Shown here: positions 13,678-28,000 of the stretch, in pieces
Position numbering within the stretch: the stretch's first letter is position 1
Layout of the letters: every line of letters begins with the position of its first letter
From: Onchocerca volvulus
Lineage: Eukaryota > Nematoda > Chromadorea > Rhabditida > Onchocercidae
Reading direction: 5' to 3'
DNA: 64,000 nt
Assembly (NCBI GenBank): GCA_000499405.2
Contig: HG738138.1
Span: forward strand, 14,633,208-14,697,207
Notes under the pieces: generated by a model
What the model saw: the letters and a program-made list of their open reading frames with translations, nothing else
Told to the model about the DNA's origin: nothing
Databases searched by the model: none
Translations under genes and position numbers: made by a program

Positions 13678-15270
13678 ATAATTAATTGATATAATAAATT
13701 AGTATATCATGTCAAATTAGTATATAACAATAAGATAATATATTTCAGTTAATTAACATGAAATCTTATAAAAAATACCAAAGTTGCAAGTTTCGCTGAC
13801 GTAAGCATTCCAAAAAAAATATACAAAGTATTTGTAGCGCCTAATAATATTAGCAGAAGTCGAAAATAATCGCTTCATCAATTTCTAATGTTTTTATAAT
13901 CTAAAAACTAATTAATATTTCAAAAATTTAAAAAAGAAAGATAGAAAACGGTTCAAAATCCAATTAAATTAACGTTTTCCTCGCAAAATTAGCATATTTT
14001 TCTGAATAAATAATTTAAAAAATTTGTCAACAAAAAAATTAGACTTCGTCTTCAATTTTTAATTTAAATTTAATAAAGTTAGATCAATTTAAAGCAATTA
14101 AAAATTTCCAGCGTTTTGTAAAGAAATAAAAAAGATTTAGTTCTAATTTAAATCTTAATTTAAAATTTGCTTTGATTCTTTCAATTTATGCTAAACTTTG
14201 AAACAAATTAATGAAAGGATGGAAATGATCATAATTTTTGATGGAACAAATTTATTAAGAGAACTGAAGCAAACTTGAACAGGAAAATTATAAATTGAAT
14301 AAGCAAAATGAAATAATTTGGGGAAAAGTTTGAAACAGAACGATGTGATCAATTCAAATTTTACTATGCTGTGAATAAAGTGACTCACTTTTTAAAACAT
14401 AGATTGTATTTAAAGAACCTTCAAACAATATAAATATTTTGATTTTATTTGATTTTCTTTTTAACTTTGTCTCATTTTACTTGTTAGTTTTGTTAAGTTT
14501 AAATTTGAGGTTGTATCTCAATTTATTTAAATTTTTCATTCCAAAAAGAGCGAAGCTTATTTTTTTGTTCGATTCTTTTAATTCTAATTCATGCCTTAAA
14601 TTCTGATTACAGCTTTTAAACGGTTGCAATTGTTGATCAGAAATCTTAAAATTGAATATTTCCTTTCAGTACTTTAAAACACAATCATTAAACAAATTCT
14701 AGGCTTTAGAAATGTAAATTCTGTTAATTTTCAACAATTTGATTTCTATTTTATAATAAACAATAAGAGAGTGCTTAGAGAAAACTTTAGCAAAAGATAA
14801 TTGTGAAGCGAATTGATTATTATATCGAAAACAACAGTGAATTGTTAAAATTTCAGTCTCTCACCAATTAACGGAAACATTTCATGTTGTGTCATGCAAC
14901 TTCAAAACAAAAGATTTTGTTACTTTAAAATTCAAAAAAAAAAAAAAAAAGAAAAAGACCGTAGCTATGGAAATATTGGAATGTTTTGGATACTTACCGT
15001 TTTTTAATTATTGTTAATGCAAACCCAAGATGGCTAAACATCTGACAAATAATCATTCAACTATTTATTTCAAATATGTTTCGAAATCTTCCATTTATTT
15101 ATCGACCAATTCATTTATTAATATTTTCAAATGCACATTATCCATTAACCAATTCATAAGTATGTATAAATTCACACAATATATATTTAATTACAATTAC
15201 CAAGCTGAATGTTTTTGTTTTATAACTGATAAATATATACAATCAGTGAATCGAAAATTTTCATAATTTG

Positions 15271-15540
15271 CTCGCAATAATGTACCATAAATTGCAATGT
15301 AAGTTGACATCATTTTGTTCTTGTCATATGTCACTTGCCCGTCAGTTGAAATAGGCAAGTGACGGTATAAAGTATTGGCTAAAGCAGAAATTATAATTGC
15401 AAACTTTATTATTTACTCGCAATAATACGTTATAAATTACAACGTAAGTTGATATCACTTATTATACGTCATACATTAGCCTGTTTATCATTTGCATTAC
15501 GCAAGTAACATTACAATATTGATTAGAGCAAATTTTTTCC
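15271..15540 (+). repeat. Diverged tandem duplication, about 145-bp period, with a hairpin in copy 1
   Basis: Copy 1 starts at 15271 and copy 2 at 15416. Both begin CTCGCAATAAT and share ATAAATT-CAA-GTAAGTTGA and later CGTCA-type and GCAAGTA-type blocks. Copy 1 carries a perfect 9-bp hairpin, TCACTTGCC (15331-15339) against GGCAAGTGA (15354-15362). No coding capacity. Confidence 0.75.
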
Positions 15541-16369
15541 CAAATTATATAAAATAAGCAAATTTTATGATGGAAAAATGTCACGTTTTTTATTGCATCA
15601 TGTAATACGCCAGCATTATGTCATTTCAACAAATTAAAAAAGTGCAAATTACTGAATTATGAAAAGATATCAAATTATGCAACTATTTTCCATTCTAGGA
15701 ATTTCGTAACGGTCTACAAAAAAAAATTTTCAACACTTTCCAAAAAGTCATTATTATGTATAAATGATTCATTTTAAATTTACACGTTGAATTTTGTAAT
15801 CCTCTCGAGAACTTGTACCCGACATTGCCAAAAATATATCAATATCATCTGATAAGTTGAAAATTGCATAATATTTGCAGCAATGTGAAACTGAAACAAA
15901 TCTATAAACATTCGAAATAATTTCACGAAATTTCATCGTCCATTTTTGCAATTTAATAATAAGTTACAGGAACAAAGTTTTTCGAAACTTTCTAAACAAT
16001 TACTTTGATAATAATTTAAAGTTATTTTCAGTGAAAAACGTTTCGAAGAAAAGGGATATATGTGTGAAAATTTTGAACATTGTCATTTTTTTTTCTTTTT
16101 GATTTCTAGCTGTCAACAAAAGGCAAAAAAAAAAAAAGTACAAAGAAAGAGGAACAAAAATGAATTAGAAAAACTAAAGGAATTATTAAGGAATTTGTTC
16201 TCTGATATTAATCATGAAATAAAGTGTTGCTACGTTGCAAAAATTTCTCCGACTCAAAAGTAAAAACTAATTTGACCAGAAAATATTTAACCGAAAATGG
16301 ATCAGATAATAACATATATTTTGATAAAATCGAAGTGACAAGAAATAACGAGGCCGTTTTTTTTGAGGT

Positions 16370-16590
16370 CAGTTGTCGAATAGGCACAGGTTAACGTTAA
16401 CAGGGATGCACGAAATGGCAAATCTGGTGACGGTAGCGGCATTAATTCCAGTTTTCAAAATGTATGCTGTCACTGCTGCGGTTAAAAAGCTCGTGGTTCG
16501 GATCAATGTCTTCAAAATCATTATCAGCGATATTTTAGCAGCAGTATTTGAATGGAAAGAGGGCGACAGTCACAAAAGGAAAGTACGACA
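16370..16590 (+). pseudogene. Possible retroelement gag zinc-knuckle relic
   Basis: This patch is less AT-rich than its surroundings and keeps an open frame on the plus strand that makes little sense as protein. In the next frame (16431-16545) the translation contains CHCCG-stop-KARGSDQC. This fits the CCHC knuckle spacing C-x2-C-x4-H-x4-C, with the histidine replaced and a stop in the middle. That would suit a decayed nucleocapsid segment of an LTR retrotransposon. One damaged motif is weak evidence and the call is tentative. Confidence 0.25.
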
Positions 16591-16591
16591 A

Positions 16592-16810
16592 TGTAGTAAT
16601 CATTCAAACGACTGTTATCATTCTTTGTTATTTCCTATGATTGTTCATTTAGTCTTTATAATTGTTATTTCCTATGATTGTTCATTTAGTCTTTATTATT
16701 ATATAAATAATATATAGTATTGTCTACAATATCGTGTAAGATCAGCGATGGCTATTGTCGATTGTCTATAGTATCATGTGAATCCAATAAAGGCTATTGA
16801 ATTCACAACA
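16592..16810 (+). mobile_element. Possible solo or terminal LTR relic
   Basis: The segment starts TGTAGTAATC and ends ATTCACA, about 215 bases. It has AATAAA about 20 bases before the end, and AAAAGGAAAG (polypurine-like) lies just before it. No second LTR copy was found in the window, so this could be chance. Confidence 0.25.
16625..16698 (+). repeat. Recent 37-bp tandem duplication
   Basis: Two adjacent 37-base units start TTGTTATTTCCTATGATTG and differ at about two positions. The near-identity shows the duplication is recent compared with the other tandem repeats here. Confidence 0.9.
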
Positions 16811-16819
16811 GGAAGAAGA

Positions 16820-19800
16820 AGCAATCTCCAATCCATCCAGACTAAAAACTATCAAAATTATCCCCAACAATACATGAAATTACCTTCATTGTAATCGAGA
16901 AAACTGGAAAACAGAAATATCACATTTTCATATTTTTGCAATATTTTAATAATATTATATGTTGATGTTTACTGCTCCTATTTGTACTAATTGTTTAAAA
17001 TTTCATTCTTATCAAATTCATCAAATTGATCAGACTTTCAAAGTTATCTTTTTAATAAAATCATCTTGCCGCTCTAGCAAACTATCATATCATGTTTTGT
17101 TGATTAGCTTATTACTTTTTGTTAGTCGCCGTATTATTTTTTTCCAACCATTAGATTACTTTTTGACAAATATTGAAAAATTTTAGGACTTTGCTTCTTT
17201 TTATCATGTTCCGGAAATATAAATCAATGTATGTGTCATCATCATATAATTGTTATAAAATGAATTTCAAAAATTCCAAGACGTTGGGGATTATAATTTT
17301 TTCAATTGATATGTCTCAGCATGCTAAATAAAAAAAAAAAAAAAAAAAAATGGGATATAGTGAAAATATTGTTTCATCAAATAGTAAAAAAAAAACACAA
17401 ATATATTGTTCATTAATTAAGTAAGCAATATTTATGGTTTTAATATATGAAAGACTAATAACGAGATTATTAAATCATAAATCTTGTGCAACTGCTCTTT
17501 ATTGGATAATCAATAATGAATTCCCAAATTGATAAAAAAATTATCGTAAATTTAGTGTATAGCAGATTCTATTAATTTTTTCAGAAATTAGTGTATCAAA
17601 AACTTTCATCGCCTTCAGGAAAGGTGACAACAAACATTGTTTTTTTGAATATATATATATATAAAATTGTGAATTTTTGAATAAACAATAATAAATTCTG
17701 AATACTAACACCAAAATCATTACATTACAAATTTGTTGTGTGATAAATATTATTAAATAAGCAATAATAATTTGTTTATCACAATTCAAAATGAGTGAAT
17801 ATTCAATGACAATGGAAGGATAACAAAAGAATGTGAGCAGTCAGTGATAATTTGTTCTGAAATATCGCTTTGATACTACTTCGCCAAATAATTATTGAGT
17901 AGCACTAATGATGCGAATAATTATCTAAACAGTACTGATATTAAACATTTTCCACGGAATGTTAGTAGAATAATTCCTTATTTATAAACATGTTTTTTAT
18001 TATATTCTCATTTTTATTCAGCTAATAAGAATTTCTTGAATTGTTATACAAAAAGACTTATTTTGATAATCGATATGACAATGGTGATGATAATGATAAT
18101 CAGAAGATTATATTATGGATGTTAAGATAAAATTACTTCTTTCAATAGCGGCAATGTAAGTGATAATCAGAATATATTACAGAAATTGCGCTAAAATTTC
18201 TTGATGATAATGTTCGTGATAATTAAGAGCTATCTGCGGAAAATATACTAAAATTACTCATTTTAATGATGAAATGCTGGTCATAATCAATACTATATCA
18301 TGGATGACATGCTAAAATCACTTATTTTAATGCTGATAATTTTGGTGAAAAATTATAGTAAGAATTATATCACAAAAAATATGCAGAATGATGTAAAACG
18401 TAATAAGCACTGAAAAGAAAGCCGTAACCATCAATAATTGTGGGTAAAGGAGAAAAAAGAGAGAAAAAAAAAGTAAATGTAAACAATTTATGAAATATTT
18501 GAAATTAACAAAATTTGTAGTGAAAAATAACAAATAGAATTCTATAAGAATTATTCAAATATATATATATTTTGCATGTATGTATGTGCAAAATGAATCA
18601 GTTCTAAATTGAAACCAAATTTTAAAGAAATAAAACGAAGAGGAAGTAGAACAATAGTATGCTAATAGGAACATTTTACCATAGCTTTCATTTATTTGCC
18701 AAATTTGCATTTCATCCGATATGATTTGAGACATGGATATATGTATTTGTATATATGTATATGAAAGAGGAAGAGAGAAAATAGACGAGAATTTGTTTGG
18801 AAGAAACTTGAAAAGCTGTATCCCAGAAATTGTGTTAGTATCGGATAGTCTTCCTTCCAATTGTCCTCAAAAGGCGGAAAGAATTGAGATCCAATAAGGG
18901 CCAATCAGCGCAAATTTCTACTTAACGATGAAAAGGCTTCCAATCTTAAATTCGTAACAGTTTCTATTTCATCCTTTTTCTATTTCACATAATCGTTTCT
19001 ATCCGTTTCAAATTTTTGTCCGAAAATTTCCCCGCTCTTTCTTTCCTCGTTTTTTCCCTGCATTCCCTTGTCAGTATTAAAGTAAATATTTCTTCTAGTA
19101 TTACTTTGTTCCTTTTCTCTTCCTCTAACTTTTACTTATCCTCTTTCCTGTTTTCATTTTCTTTCACTTAGTTATGATTAATTCAAGATAATTTGAATTT
19201 CTTCCACATTATTTGTGTAATTTCAATGCACTAATATTAAAATTTCAAATTAAAACGGAAATTTTTCCATTTATCATTTTCCACTCGTTAGCTTTTTCAA
19301 ATATAAGAGATAATTCGTTAAAGTTAGAAAAAACAAAGTGAAATTTGCCAAAAAAGTTTGCATTTCATATGAATATTCAAATTAAATTCATTTATAGGAT
19401 GTGTTTGAGTATTTATTACAACTTTTTTTCAACGAGTAATTTGAAATATTCAAATTGCAGCTTGTAAAAATATAAAACTTTGCTAGAGGATAATATGGAA
19501 GTTTACTAAGTAAAAAAGCTAATTATTGTTTGATTATCAAGTCTAATCATTATTTTATGCAAATTTTTGCTGCATATATTTGAAATTTGGTAGTTTAATA
19601 GTCAAAGTTCGCAACAAATTTTCTTATTTTTTAATGATAATCAATATTTTATGATGAAAAATTTGCATCAAATACGTTGAATAAATCTGAATTTCTTTTT
19701 GTTTTCAAATTTTTTAGTTATAATTTCTATGAAAAAACGAATTTTTTCGTTCTTAAGTTCCAAAAATAAAGCATAGTAAATTTAAAACTTTTTCAGAATT

Positions 19801-20600
19801 TGTGGATTTCTTGAAATTGGCAAATTTTTAAGTACTAGGGCACTAACAGGAACACATCGTTGTGTAATAATTAACAGCAAATGATAACAAAAAAAAAAAA
19901 AAAAAAAAAAAAAAATCGGCCATTTTCAAAAATTAAGTACTTTTATCAAATTCTTGAAATAATGAAAACTTCAAAAATATTTCACAAAATTTTGCCCAAC
20001 ATTTTATTTTATTTCAAAATTTACACAAAATATATCAACGATAACATGAATAGAAGCTTATTCCGTTTTTCAAACTTTTTAATTACTACTAAAAAAGAAT
20101 TACTGATAAATTCTTTAGTTTTAAATTTAATTTCATTTTAAGCTTAAAAACATTTGTCGTGCATTATTGTCTCCACTTTTATGTTACAAAATTCTCATAT
20201 AACAAAGATAACCAATCATACATTTCAAAATAAAAAAGAAGGAATCCTGAGATTCTGAGATATATACTAAATTTTTAAATATTAAAAAAAAAATTACCAT
20301 AAAATATGTTTGAGCAAAATAATATAGCAAATAGTTCAAGTCAGAACGGAGAAAAATCTTAAGCTATAGAATAAAAATAATTTAAAAATTTCGAAATATA
20401 TATGATGAAAAAAATTTGATCCCAAAATACATTTTTGAAAAACAGACTTTGTATAAATATTAAAAAAAGAATAAAAAAAGGATGAAAAAAATATTGTTCG
20501 AATAAAAAAAAAGGAATAATAATTTTTTTTTTTGAAAGGTAGTCAGATGAGTACAGTTCTATATAAATATGTTTTAGAAATGATCATCATCTGGCTAATG
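16820..20600. other. Gene-free AT-rich region
   Basis: No supported exon chain on either strand. It contains a 20-base A-run at 17331-17350, a 27-base A-run at 19889-19915, and scattered ATG/GATAAT-rich low-complexity DNA. A TTTCCCCGCTCTTTC motif at 19027-19041 resembles the CCCCGC clusters further right. Confidence 0.5.
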
Positions 20601-20770
20601 AAAATGTAATTAAGAGATTGGTTTTCGTTTGCAGTGCTCCAAACTATTCATGCCAATAATTTGCTTTTCATCTAAACGACTCAAACAATTCTTCTCGATT
20701 TTGAATAGACTGAAGCCATAAGGATCTCCCGGGATACTCTCAGAATAATCATTCAGATCCACTTTGTTCT
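20601..20770 (-). CDS. Possible minus-strand exon or gene fragment, unidentified
   Basis: On the minus strand an open frame of about 50 codons runs from a TTAG at about 20770 to a TAA near 20610. It encodes a mixed, protein-like sequence containing DYSESIPGDPYGFSLF and DEKQIIGMNSLEHCKRKPIS. Unlike most frames here it is not Phe/Ile/Lys/Asn-dominated, and the DNA is less AT-rich. There is no clear partner exon and no recognised domain. It could be a terminal exon, a pseudogene piece or chance. Confidence 0.25.
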
Positions 20771-21229
20771 AACCCACCGCTCACATCAGCTGAAGACTAT
20801 TTCAGTCCTATATTCTTCTTTTTATTTATTCCTTTAATGAGTAAATATACTTTTGTTATAATGCTACTTAAGTACTTAAGTACCACTTCTTTTTTTCAGG
20901 CATGCTTATCAAGCTTCAGTTAATTTGCAGAAAAGAAGATAACTGTTGGAAATGAATATCTACCATAATCATCATCATAAACATCATCGTTATTATTATC
21001 ACCATCATTATCACACCGTTATATTCGCCTTCATTATATATGACCACAAAATTTTCATAATTTAAAAAGTTCAAATTTTACAGTTTTTAATTTCTTGAAT
21101 TTTTTTTTATTTTTGAATTTTCTTCTTTTCACGAATCAAGCTCACACTTTTCTCCTAAAATCTATTTCATTAGTTTCATTTTTTTCTTTCGTTTTAATTG
21201 ATCAATTTATAATATTGGTAGAAGTACTG

Positions 21230-21400
21230 TCGTCATCACTATTTCATAATTATTATTATTACTATTATTATTATTATTGCTATTATTATTATTATAATCT
21301 CTATTATTATTATTAATAACAATTTTGTTATCATTAATATAGTTAATATCATTCTTATTGCCAATATTATCATTATTATTAATATTATCGCTATATGAAA
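21230..21400 (+). repeat. TTA-rich microsatellite tract
   Basis: Imperfect ATT/TTA triplet arrays run from about 21240 to 21390, with related patches at 20960-21010 and 21660-21860. They give poly-Tyr and poly-Ile translations that are not genes. Confidence 0.85.
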
Positions 21401-22030
21401 TATATTTAATTTTGGAAGATCATCAACCATTACAATATTATTAATAACATTTAAGTGTTTCACTTTATCTTTCGATCGTCAAAAATGTTGTCACTCGATT
21501 AATATTTTTGGCGCTGTCAGTAAAATTACAACCTTATTATCAATGCAGAAAAAAATTTTAGCGGAAATGGCATTACTACTATTGATATTTCAAAAACTGA
21601 TAATCATTTTATTATCACCAAAAACATATCTCTAGAATTATGTAATTAGTGTTCTACAGTCATTTTTATCATATTATTATCATTATTATCGTTATCATCA
21701 TCATGGAGAAATCACTTATCATCTTCCAATTCGATAATATATATTATAATAATCATTATAATCGTACAATTAATGCTATTAAAATCATTTTTATTATTAT
21801 GCTATTTATCATCATTAGAAATTACTTATCATCTAATCACATTATATGTTTTATGATAATTATCATTCAATAATTACAACTTCTGAAAAAATTATAAAGG
21901 ATTAATTGCTCATAATAAATATTTTTGATTATAGCACAAAATAATTTAGACATAAATTTTTTTAAATTTTATGGCGAAAATAGTATAGAATTTCCAAATT
22001 TTTGTTTTTGTTTTTTTCTTTTCTTTTCAA

Positions 22031-22043
22031 AAAATTTCAGCTC
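22031..22043 (+). promoter_or_regulatory. Probable SL1 trans-splice acceptor of the NK2 gene
   Basis: A T-rich tract ends in AAAATTTCAG at 22040, and the first in-frame ATG follows after only CTC. An acceptor this close to a start codon is the usual picture for nematode spliced-leader addition. It could instead be a cis acceptor from a 5' noncoding exon further upstream; no such exon was recognised. Confidence 0.6.
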
Positions 22044-25000
22044 ATGAAAATGATATCAGAATTATTGCATGGTGGAAATAATACCTCATCAGAATCCAAT
22101 TCATTCCGCATGAAAAATATCGGTGGAAATATGAAAAGTACGGTAGAGAGGATGATGATAGAAGCAAATAAAATCAGTGATAAATTAAAACGAACTGATG
22201 AGCAGCAAAAAATGATAACTAATACCGGTACAACAATCAAAAATATTACAACGAAACAACTGATGCATCATCGATTTAGTGTCAACGATATCTTGTCACC
22301 ATTGAATAATATCGGTAAGTAATATCAATGATTTATTTGGATAAAAAGAGAGAAATTAGATTTTCAAAAAATTTTTTTCTACCTAATATTGTTAAGTTAT
22401 TTGAAAAAAAAGGGAAGAAAGTACGCTTAAGAAGTTAGAGTTTTTTAAAAATTTTCAGTTCGTATTATAGATTCATTTGGAATAAAGGAAGGAATTAGAT
22501 TTTCCGTAATTTCTCGGCCGCCAATGATATGTTTAATGAAAAGTTTGTTCTAATATTAAAATGATGTGAAAGTCATATTTTATATTGTTTATTGCTGCTG
22601 AGTCCACTTTAAATTTATAATATTAAATATACAGATTAACTGTAGTTCTTATGTTGTTTGAAATTAAATATCAATTTGGGCAGACTATCTTACCATAATT
22701 TTTCAGCAAAAAAATCGTAAGTATAAATTTTGAAAAGAGGATAAATAATGCACTAAAAAGCTTTTCTTTTAAAAAATTCACTTTCAAAAAACTTTTCATG
22801 AAGTTTGCTCGTAAAAAAAAAAGAAAAAAAAAAGAGTCTTAAATGAGAAATTCGTTCAAATGAAAATGGAAGAAAAAATTTCAAAATTTACTCATCACAA
22901 ACAGAAAGAACTATTATCCTAAAGTTTTGCTTGAATTTCTTAGTATAGAAAATACGATTTAATTACAAAAACTTTCTGTAATTTACAAAATAGTAAATAA
23001 GACATATTTTTTATTCCTCTTTCCTACTCATTTCCGTTTTTTTTTTCTCACCATCTTTTCTCTCCCGGCATTTCTTCTATTATTTCGCATACCAGAATAT
23101 CTTTTGTAAATAATAATGTCCCCAAGAAAAACCAAAAAACAAAAATTTGTCCGGTTGTAATCTAGTCTAAAAGCATATTTTAACAATATTGCAAATGACA
23201 AATAAGCAAATAATTTTCCTGCGGTTTCCTTTTTCATACTGTAAAAAGAAAGGCGACAATATAAATGACTACTAAAACCTATTATATTCGAATCCTATTT
23301 ATGAATATTACATGGATAATCTAGGATTTGTTTGTACAATTAATGGAAAATTCGTGATCAAAAAAAAAAGGGGAAAGGTAAGGATCAGTTATTGATCTGA
23401 GATGATGTTTGGAAATCAGCGGTGTACCATAATATTTTATAGTAATTAATGGATAGATATACTAATGGATATGTATTTTAATTCGATAATGGAAATGAAG
23501 ATTAAAACGATTTTTGACTTCTTGCGCCGTTGCGCTTTCATTCTCATTTGTTTACATTTTGTACTACGGTACCTATATTTGTGTGTATGTGCGCGTCCAT
23601 TGTGGTGTCACCATTTGTTATCTGTCAATTTTTCCTTCCTCATTTGTTATTCAATATTTCGCCCAGTTCCTCATCATTTCAAATTTTAGAATTAATTATA
23701 GGTTAAGATCATCATTATTATTCAATTCCCAAAAATCCATTAATCCAATTATTAGAATAATTCTTTTATATGTGTTTCATTTGCGGTAAAATTTTAAGGA
23801 ATAATTGCAAAGATTAACAAAATTAAAAATTCGTGTCAATATTATTATCATCAAATCCTAAATGTTTTCTTTATTATGTTTAAATCCGAATAATTTTACC
23901 CATTATAAAAAAATTTTATTGATTTTAACAAGTAAAATTTAAAATTATATAATTTAGTGCAGTATTAGATCCGGATTTCAAACTCAGTTTATCATGTGAA
24001 TAACGGTTTCAAACTTATATTTTTCTTAAAAATTTCTTTCAGTGGAATGTTCAATACTCACAAATAATTTAGTCGATTTATAATCAAACAGAGTATCTGC
24101 GACATAATTGAAACTTAATGATCCGAAATATTATTGCTTTAATATTTTATTATATTTTTTCTATTCGAATAATATTTTTTTTTTATTAATATTTTATTCG
24201 AGATTGTGAATTCGTAATTCAGGAAAAACATCGACTCAATTATTCATTCAGAATTCATCAAATATTTCAACATCTATCCAAATCCTATTTGATTTTTTTT
24301 ATTATTTAATTAATCCTTTACAACTAAATCGATATTCCACTAACAAAAACAAATAATACAAAGACATGCAAAAAGTAGCATGTTTTGATGCAAGTATTGT
24401 GCATTGGAATTGGTCGGATCCACATCCGGAATTCAAATTTATTCTATTTCCAAACGCTTCGTCGTTCAACTTTTTCTTGAATCCAAAATCTCAGTCATTT
24501 CGAACCGATCGCAATATCTAAATATCATATTATTCAAATATTTAATACTCAAAATTGGGATATTCAAAAATTTGTGGAAAATGGGACAGGTTATCAAGAA
24601 ATGCAAATTAAACTGAAATTTTCGCCACAGAATTATATTATTTTTCCAAATGCACGAATGCAAAATCTATCAGCAAAATCTATACTTAGATTCAGTTCTT
24701 AAATTTTAATTTAATAAAATTAAAACAGTTTGAGCTAATCGAATGTTTCAATTTCAGTAAACCAGAATACTCAAAAATTCAAGTCATTTTATTTTCGATT
24801 TACACAAATCTTCTAAGTTTGTAAATAATATTCCGTAAAATTCATCTGTTTTAAATTATGTAAATATAAATTCACTATTTCAACTTTGAAAAAAATTTTC
24901 TGCAAAGATAAAAAAAAAAATCCTTATTCTAATATTTGGTTCCCATAAATTTGGCGATATCAATCAATTCGACAATTGTTATCGTTTAGTTTTTTATCAG

Positions 25001-28000
25001 ATCATAAAATGATAATTGATCTCAAAACTATCATCATTAATCTTATATTAAATTTTTTGACCAATTATACAATCTCTCTTCATTTTTTTAGTTTTAGTGA
25101 ATAATTATTGAAAAAATTTTCACATAATTTGACAATGTCCATGCAATAACATAGTTCGTGTACGGTGAACAGAAAAAAAAATGTTGGTCGATCAATGACA
25201 TTTGATACACTCAAATGGAAAAACGAAAAAAGGAAGGAACGAAAAATGAGAAAATTGCTTGATAACAACCTGATATGATGATTGACAGGTTGTCATACTT
25301 GAAGGATGTTAGGTATGAAGGAAAGTATCTATTGATATTAGGATCAATGATGGAGTTTTTGATAAAGTAGCTTCCTTTCAAGAACCACTTGGAGATAAGA
25401 TTTTTTCAAATTTTTGTTTGTTTTAGCTTTTGATCTAAGCGAAAAAAGAAAAAAAAATAAATGAGAATGAATACGATGGATGAGAAATATTGATTGAAAA
25501 ATTTGTTCCAACCTATTACTGTAGTTTTTATTCAACAAACTATTCTAATGTATGCAAATTTTTCAATTTTATTCTAGTTTTTCGATTACAATTCATCAAT
25601 ACATGTTATGTTTTTATTTCTATTTTCTTCGGTTTAATTATAAATTTTGTTTAAAAATGATAAGATTATTATTACACTGTAGCTGAATTCTAGCATTAGT
25701 AATCTTGTCATATATTTAAGTCAGAGAATATTGAATTCAATTATAGCATTTTATCCTTAATCTATTAATAGATAATAAAATAATATGCTGATATTACCGT
25801 ATCATTTTAATGCTAAGGTTTTATAGTAGAAACAAAAAAAAATGGAAAAAAAGCAAAAATTTGAAATTAGTCATTTTATGATCGTCAAATAATAGGGAAA
25901 TTTTTATTTTGTTGCATTTTAAAAAATTGACATCCGAGTTAAGCTAAAAATGCTTGAAAAAAAAGAAACAAAAGTTTATCAAAGAAATCTCAAGGAAACC
26001 AAATCACCATTAAAAGAATATTTTTCACCAAAAATCATTTTCGAAAATTGAAATGAAAGCTTAAAAATGAAATCACAAGTTTTCTGCATACTAAAAATTC
26101 GTTATTACGTCTGCATATTTTCACATTTAGTTTAGTATTCTTCTACTACATTTTTATTATGTTTTCATTTTTGATCCAGATAATATTGGTATTATTTCGT
26201 TCGCTTTTTTGGTCTTCCTTGATCCTCAGTATCTGAGAATGGGAAGAATTGGAAAATAATGCATGTTCAATTAATAAAACGGTTAATTATAAAATTGAAA
26301 TATAAAAAATATTCTTTGGAAATTTATTTGAAAAAAAAATTTTCGGATTTTTTTTGAGAATTTTTAAAAATTTTGAAGATTTTTCTTTTAGATCAACCAA
26401 CTGATGAAAAAAATTACGAAAATTTTTAGCCACTAGCAAATAATAGAAGTAGAAATAACAAAATTTATGACGAAAAAAAGACTCAAAGGATTAGCCGAAA
26501 AATTAATGTCGGAAAGTTGAAAATGATTTACTTGTTATTAGCATGCTTTCAAAAAATGTGAAAATGTCATCGTTAATCAATCACACAAACATCAGCAACA
26601 ATTACACTTAGAGATAAAGAAGAAGTATAAGGTTAATATTCTCGGGTATTATGTCACGAAATGGGTAACTCATATAGATGAGTAACTTATAGATAAATGA
26701 ATAGACTAGAGATAATAATTTACAATAGAGTAAGGAATCTTTACAAAATCATACATCACTATGTAACATTATTCGGATAACATTAAAAGCCTAAAAATGT
26801 TAATAAATTCAATGAGTAATGATAAATAGCCACAAAATCTGAATTTCATTTGGTAGGATTATGAAATTTCTTTAAATTATTCAATGTTGTTAATTGTCAG
26901 GAATGATTTTATTATGTAATATTTTGGTAAAAGATAGAATTAATTACGGATATTCTTAACAAATAGAAAATTATCTAAGGAATTTCAAAATTTAGTCATA
27001 TTTTTTATCAGTTCCATCAATTAATACCTTTAGCCGTTTTTCATAATTCCAGTCATACATTATACATCATTTAATATAACACAAATATTTCTAGAATTCG
27101 TAAGCTCTGGTAATTTTTACGAAATTAAAAAGTAATTTTTCCAGAATTATGTTTCATTTTTTTTGCTATAATAATAGTACCATCAATATCGTGGAATGAA
27201 TTTACATTTACGAAGGTATTTTCATTGTTCACTATAATGGTAGTTCACATGGAGAATACTATATCTGAAAATGTGATTCAATTTAAAAGACAATCTTGAT
27301 TTTTTTTTTCCAACATTCATTATCACTTATTCTTGCATGCAAAAAATGATGCTTCAGCAAAATTTAGCGCTTAAATGTGACTCGGGATTTAATGAAGAAT
27401 ATTGAACAGATCTCGAAATATTTAATTAACTGAATAAATTAGTCAATAATTAAGAGGCAACGACGATAGATTATTATTATCTAACTAAACATGTTATGTA
27501 ATTGAATTACAAATGTTGGGAATGAAGATAATGAGTCTTAAAACAAAGTAGCGCTATTGTCCAGTGGCATTTTCATAGACTTACCAAGAAAGTTGTTGGT
27601 GACGTACGCGACTTAGTCATATTTAAAGCTTCACAAATCCTTCATAAATTAGTTTTACAAAATGTATGCATAGTTTTTCATATATTTTCTCTGACCAATG
27701 TGACGTTGTAGCATTTTCGAAATCTGTAATATTTATTACATCCATAATTTATATACTGCATATATAAGACACGTGAATAAGTTTTTAATCACAAAAAAAA
27801 AAGAGAAAAGAATTAATCCCCACTACGCTTACACTCTTACTTAACCCAACATGACAAATACATAGTAAAAGTATTGAAGAAACTGATATATATTGAACAC
27901 ATCGATAACATTTTATACACGTTGTCAACGTATTTCATATGTTTATTTGAATTTTAATATGATATGTAAAGTGGCAATGATATTGATTTAATAATTAATT

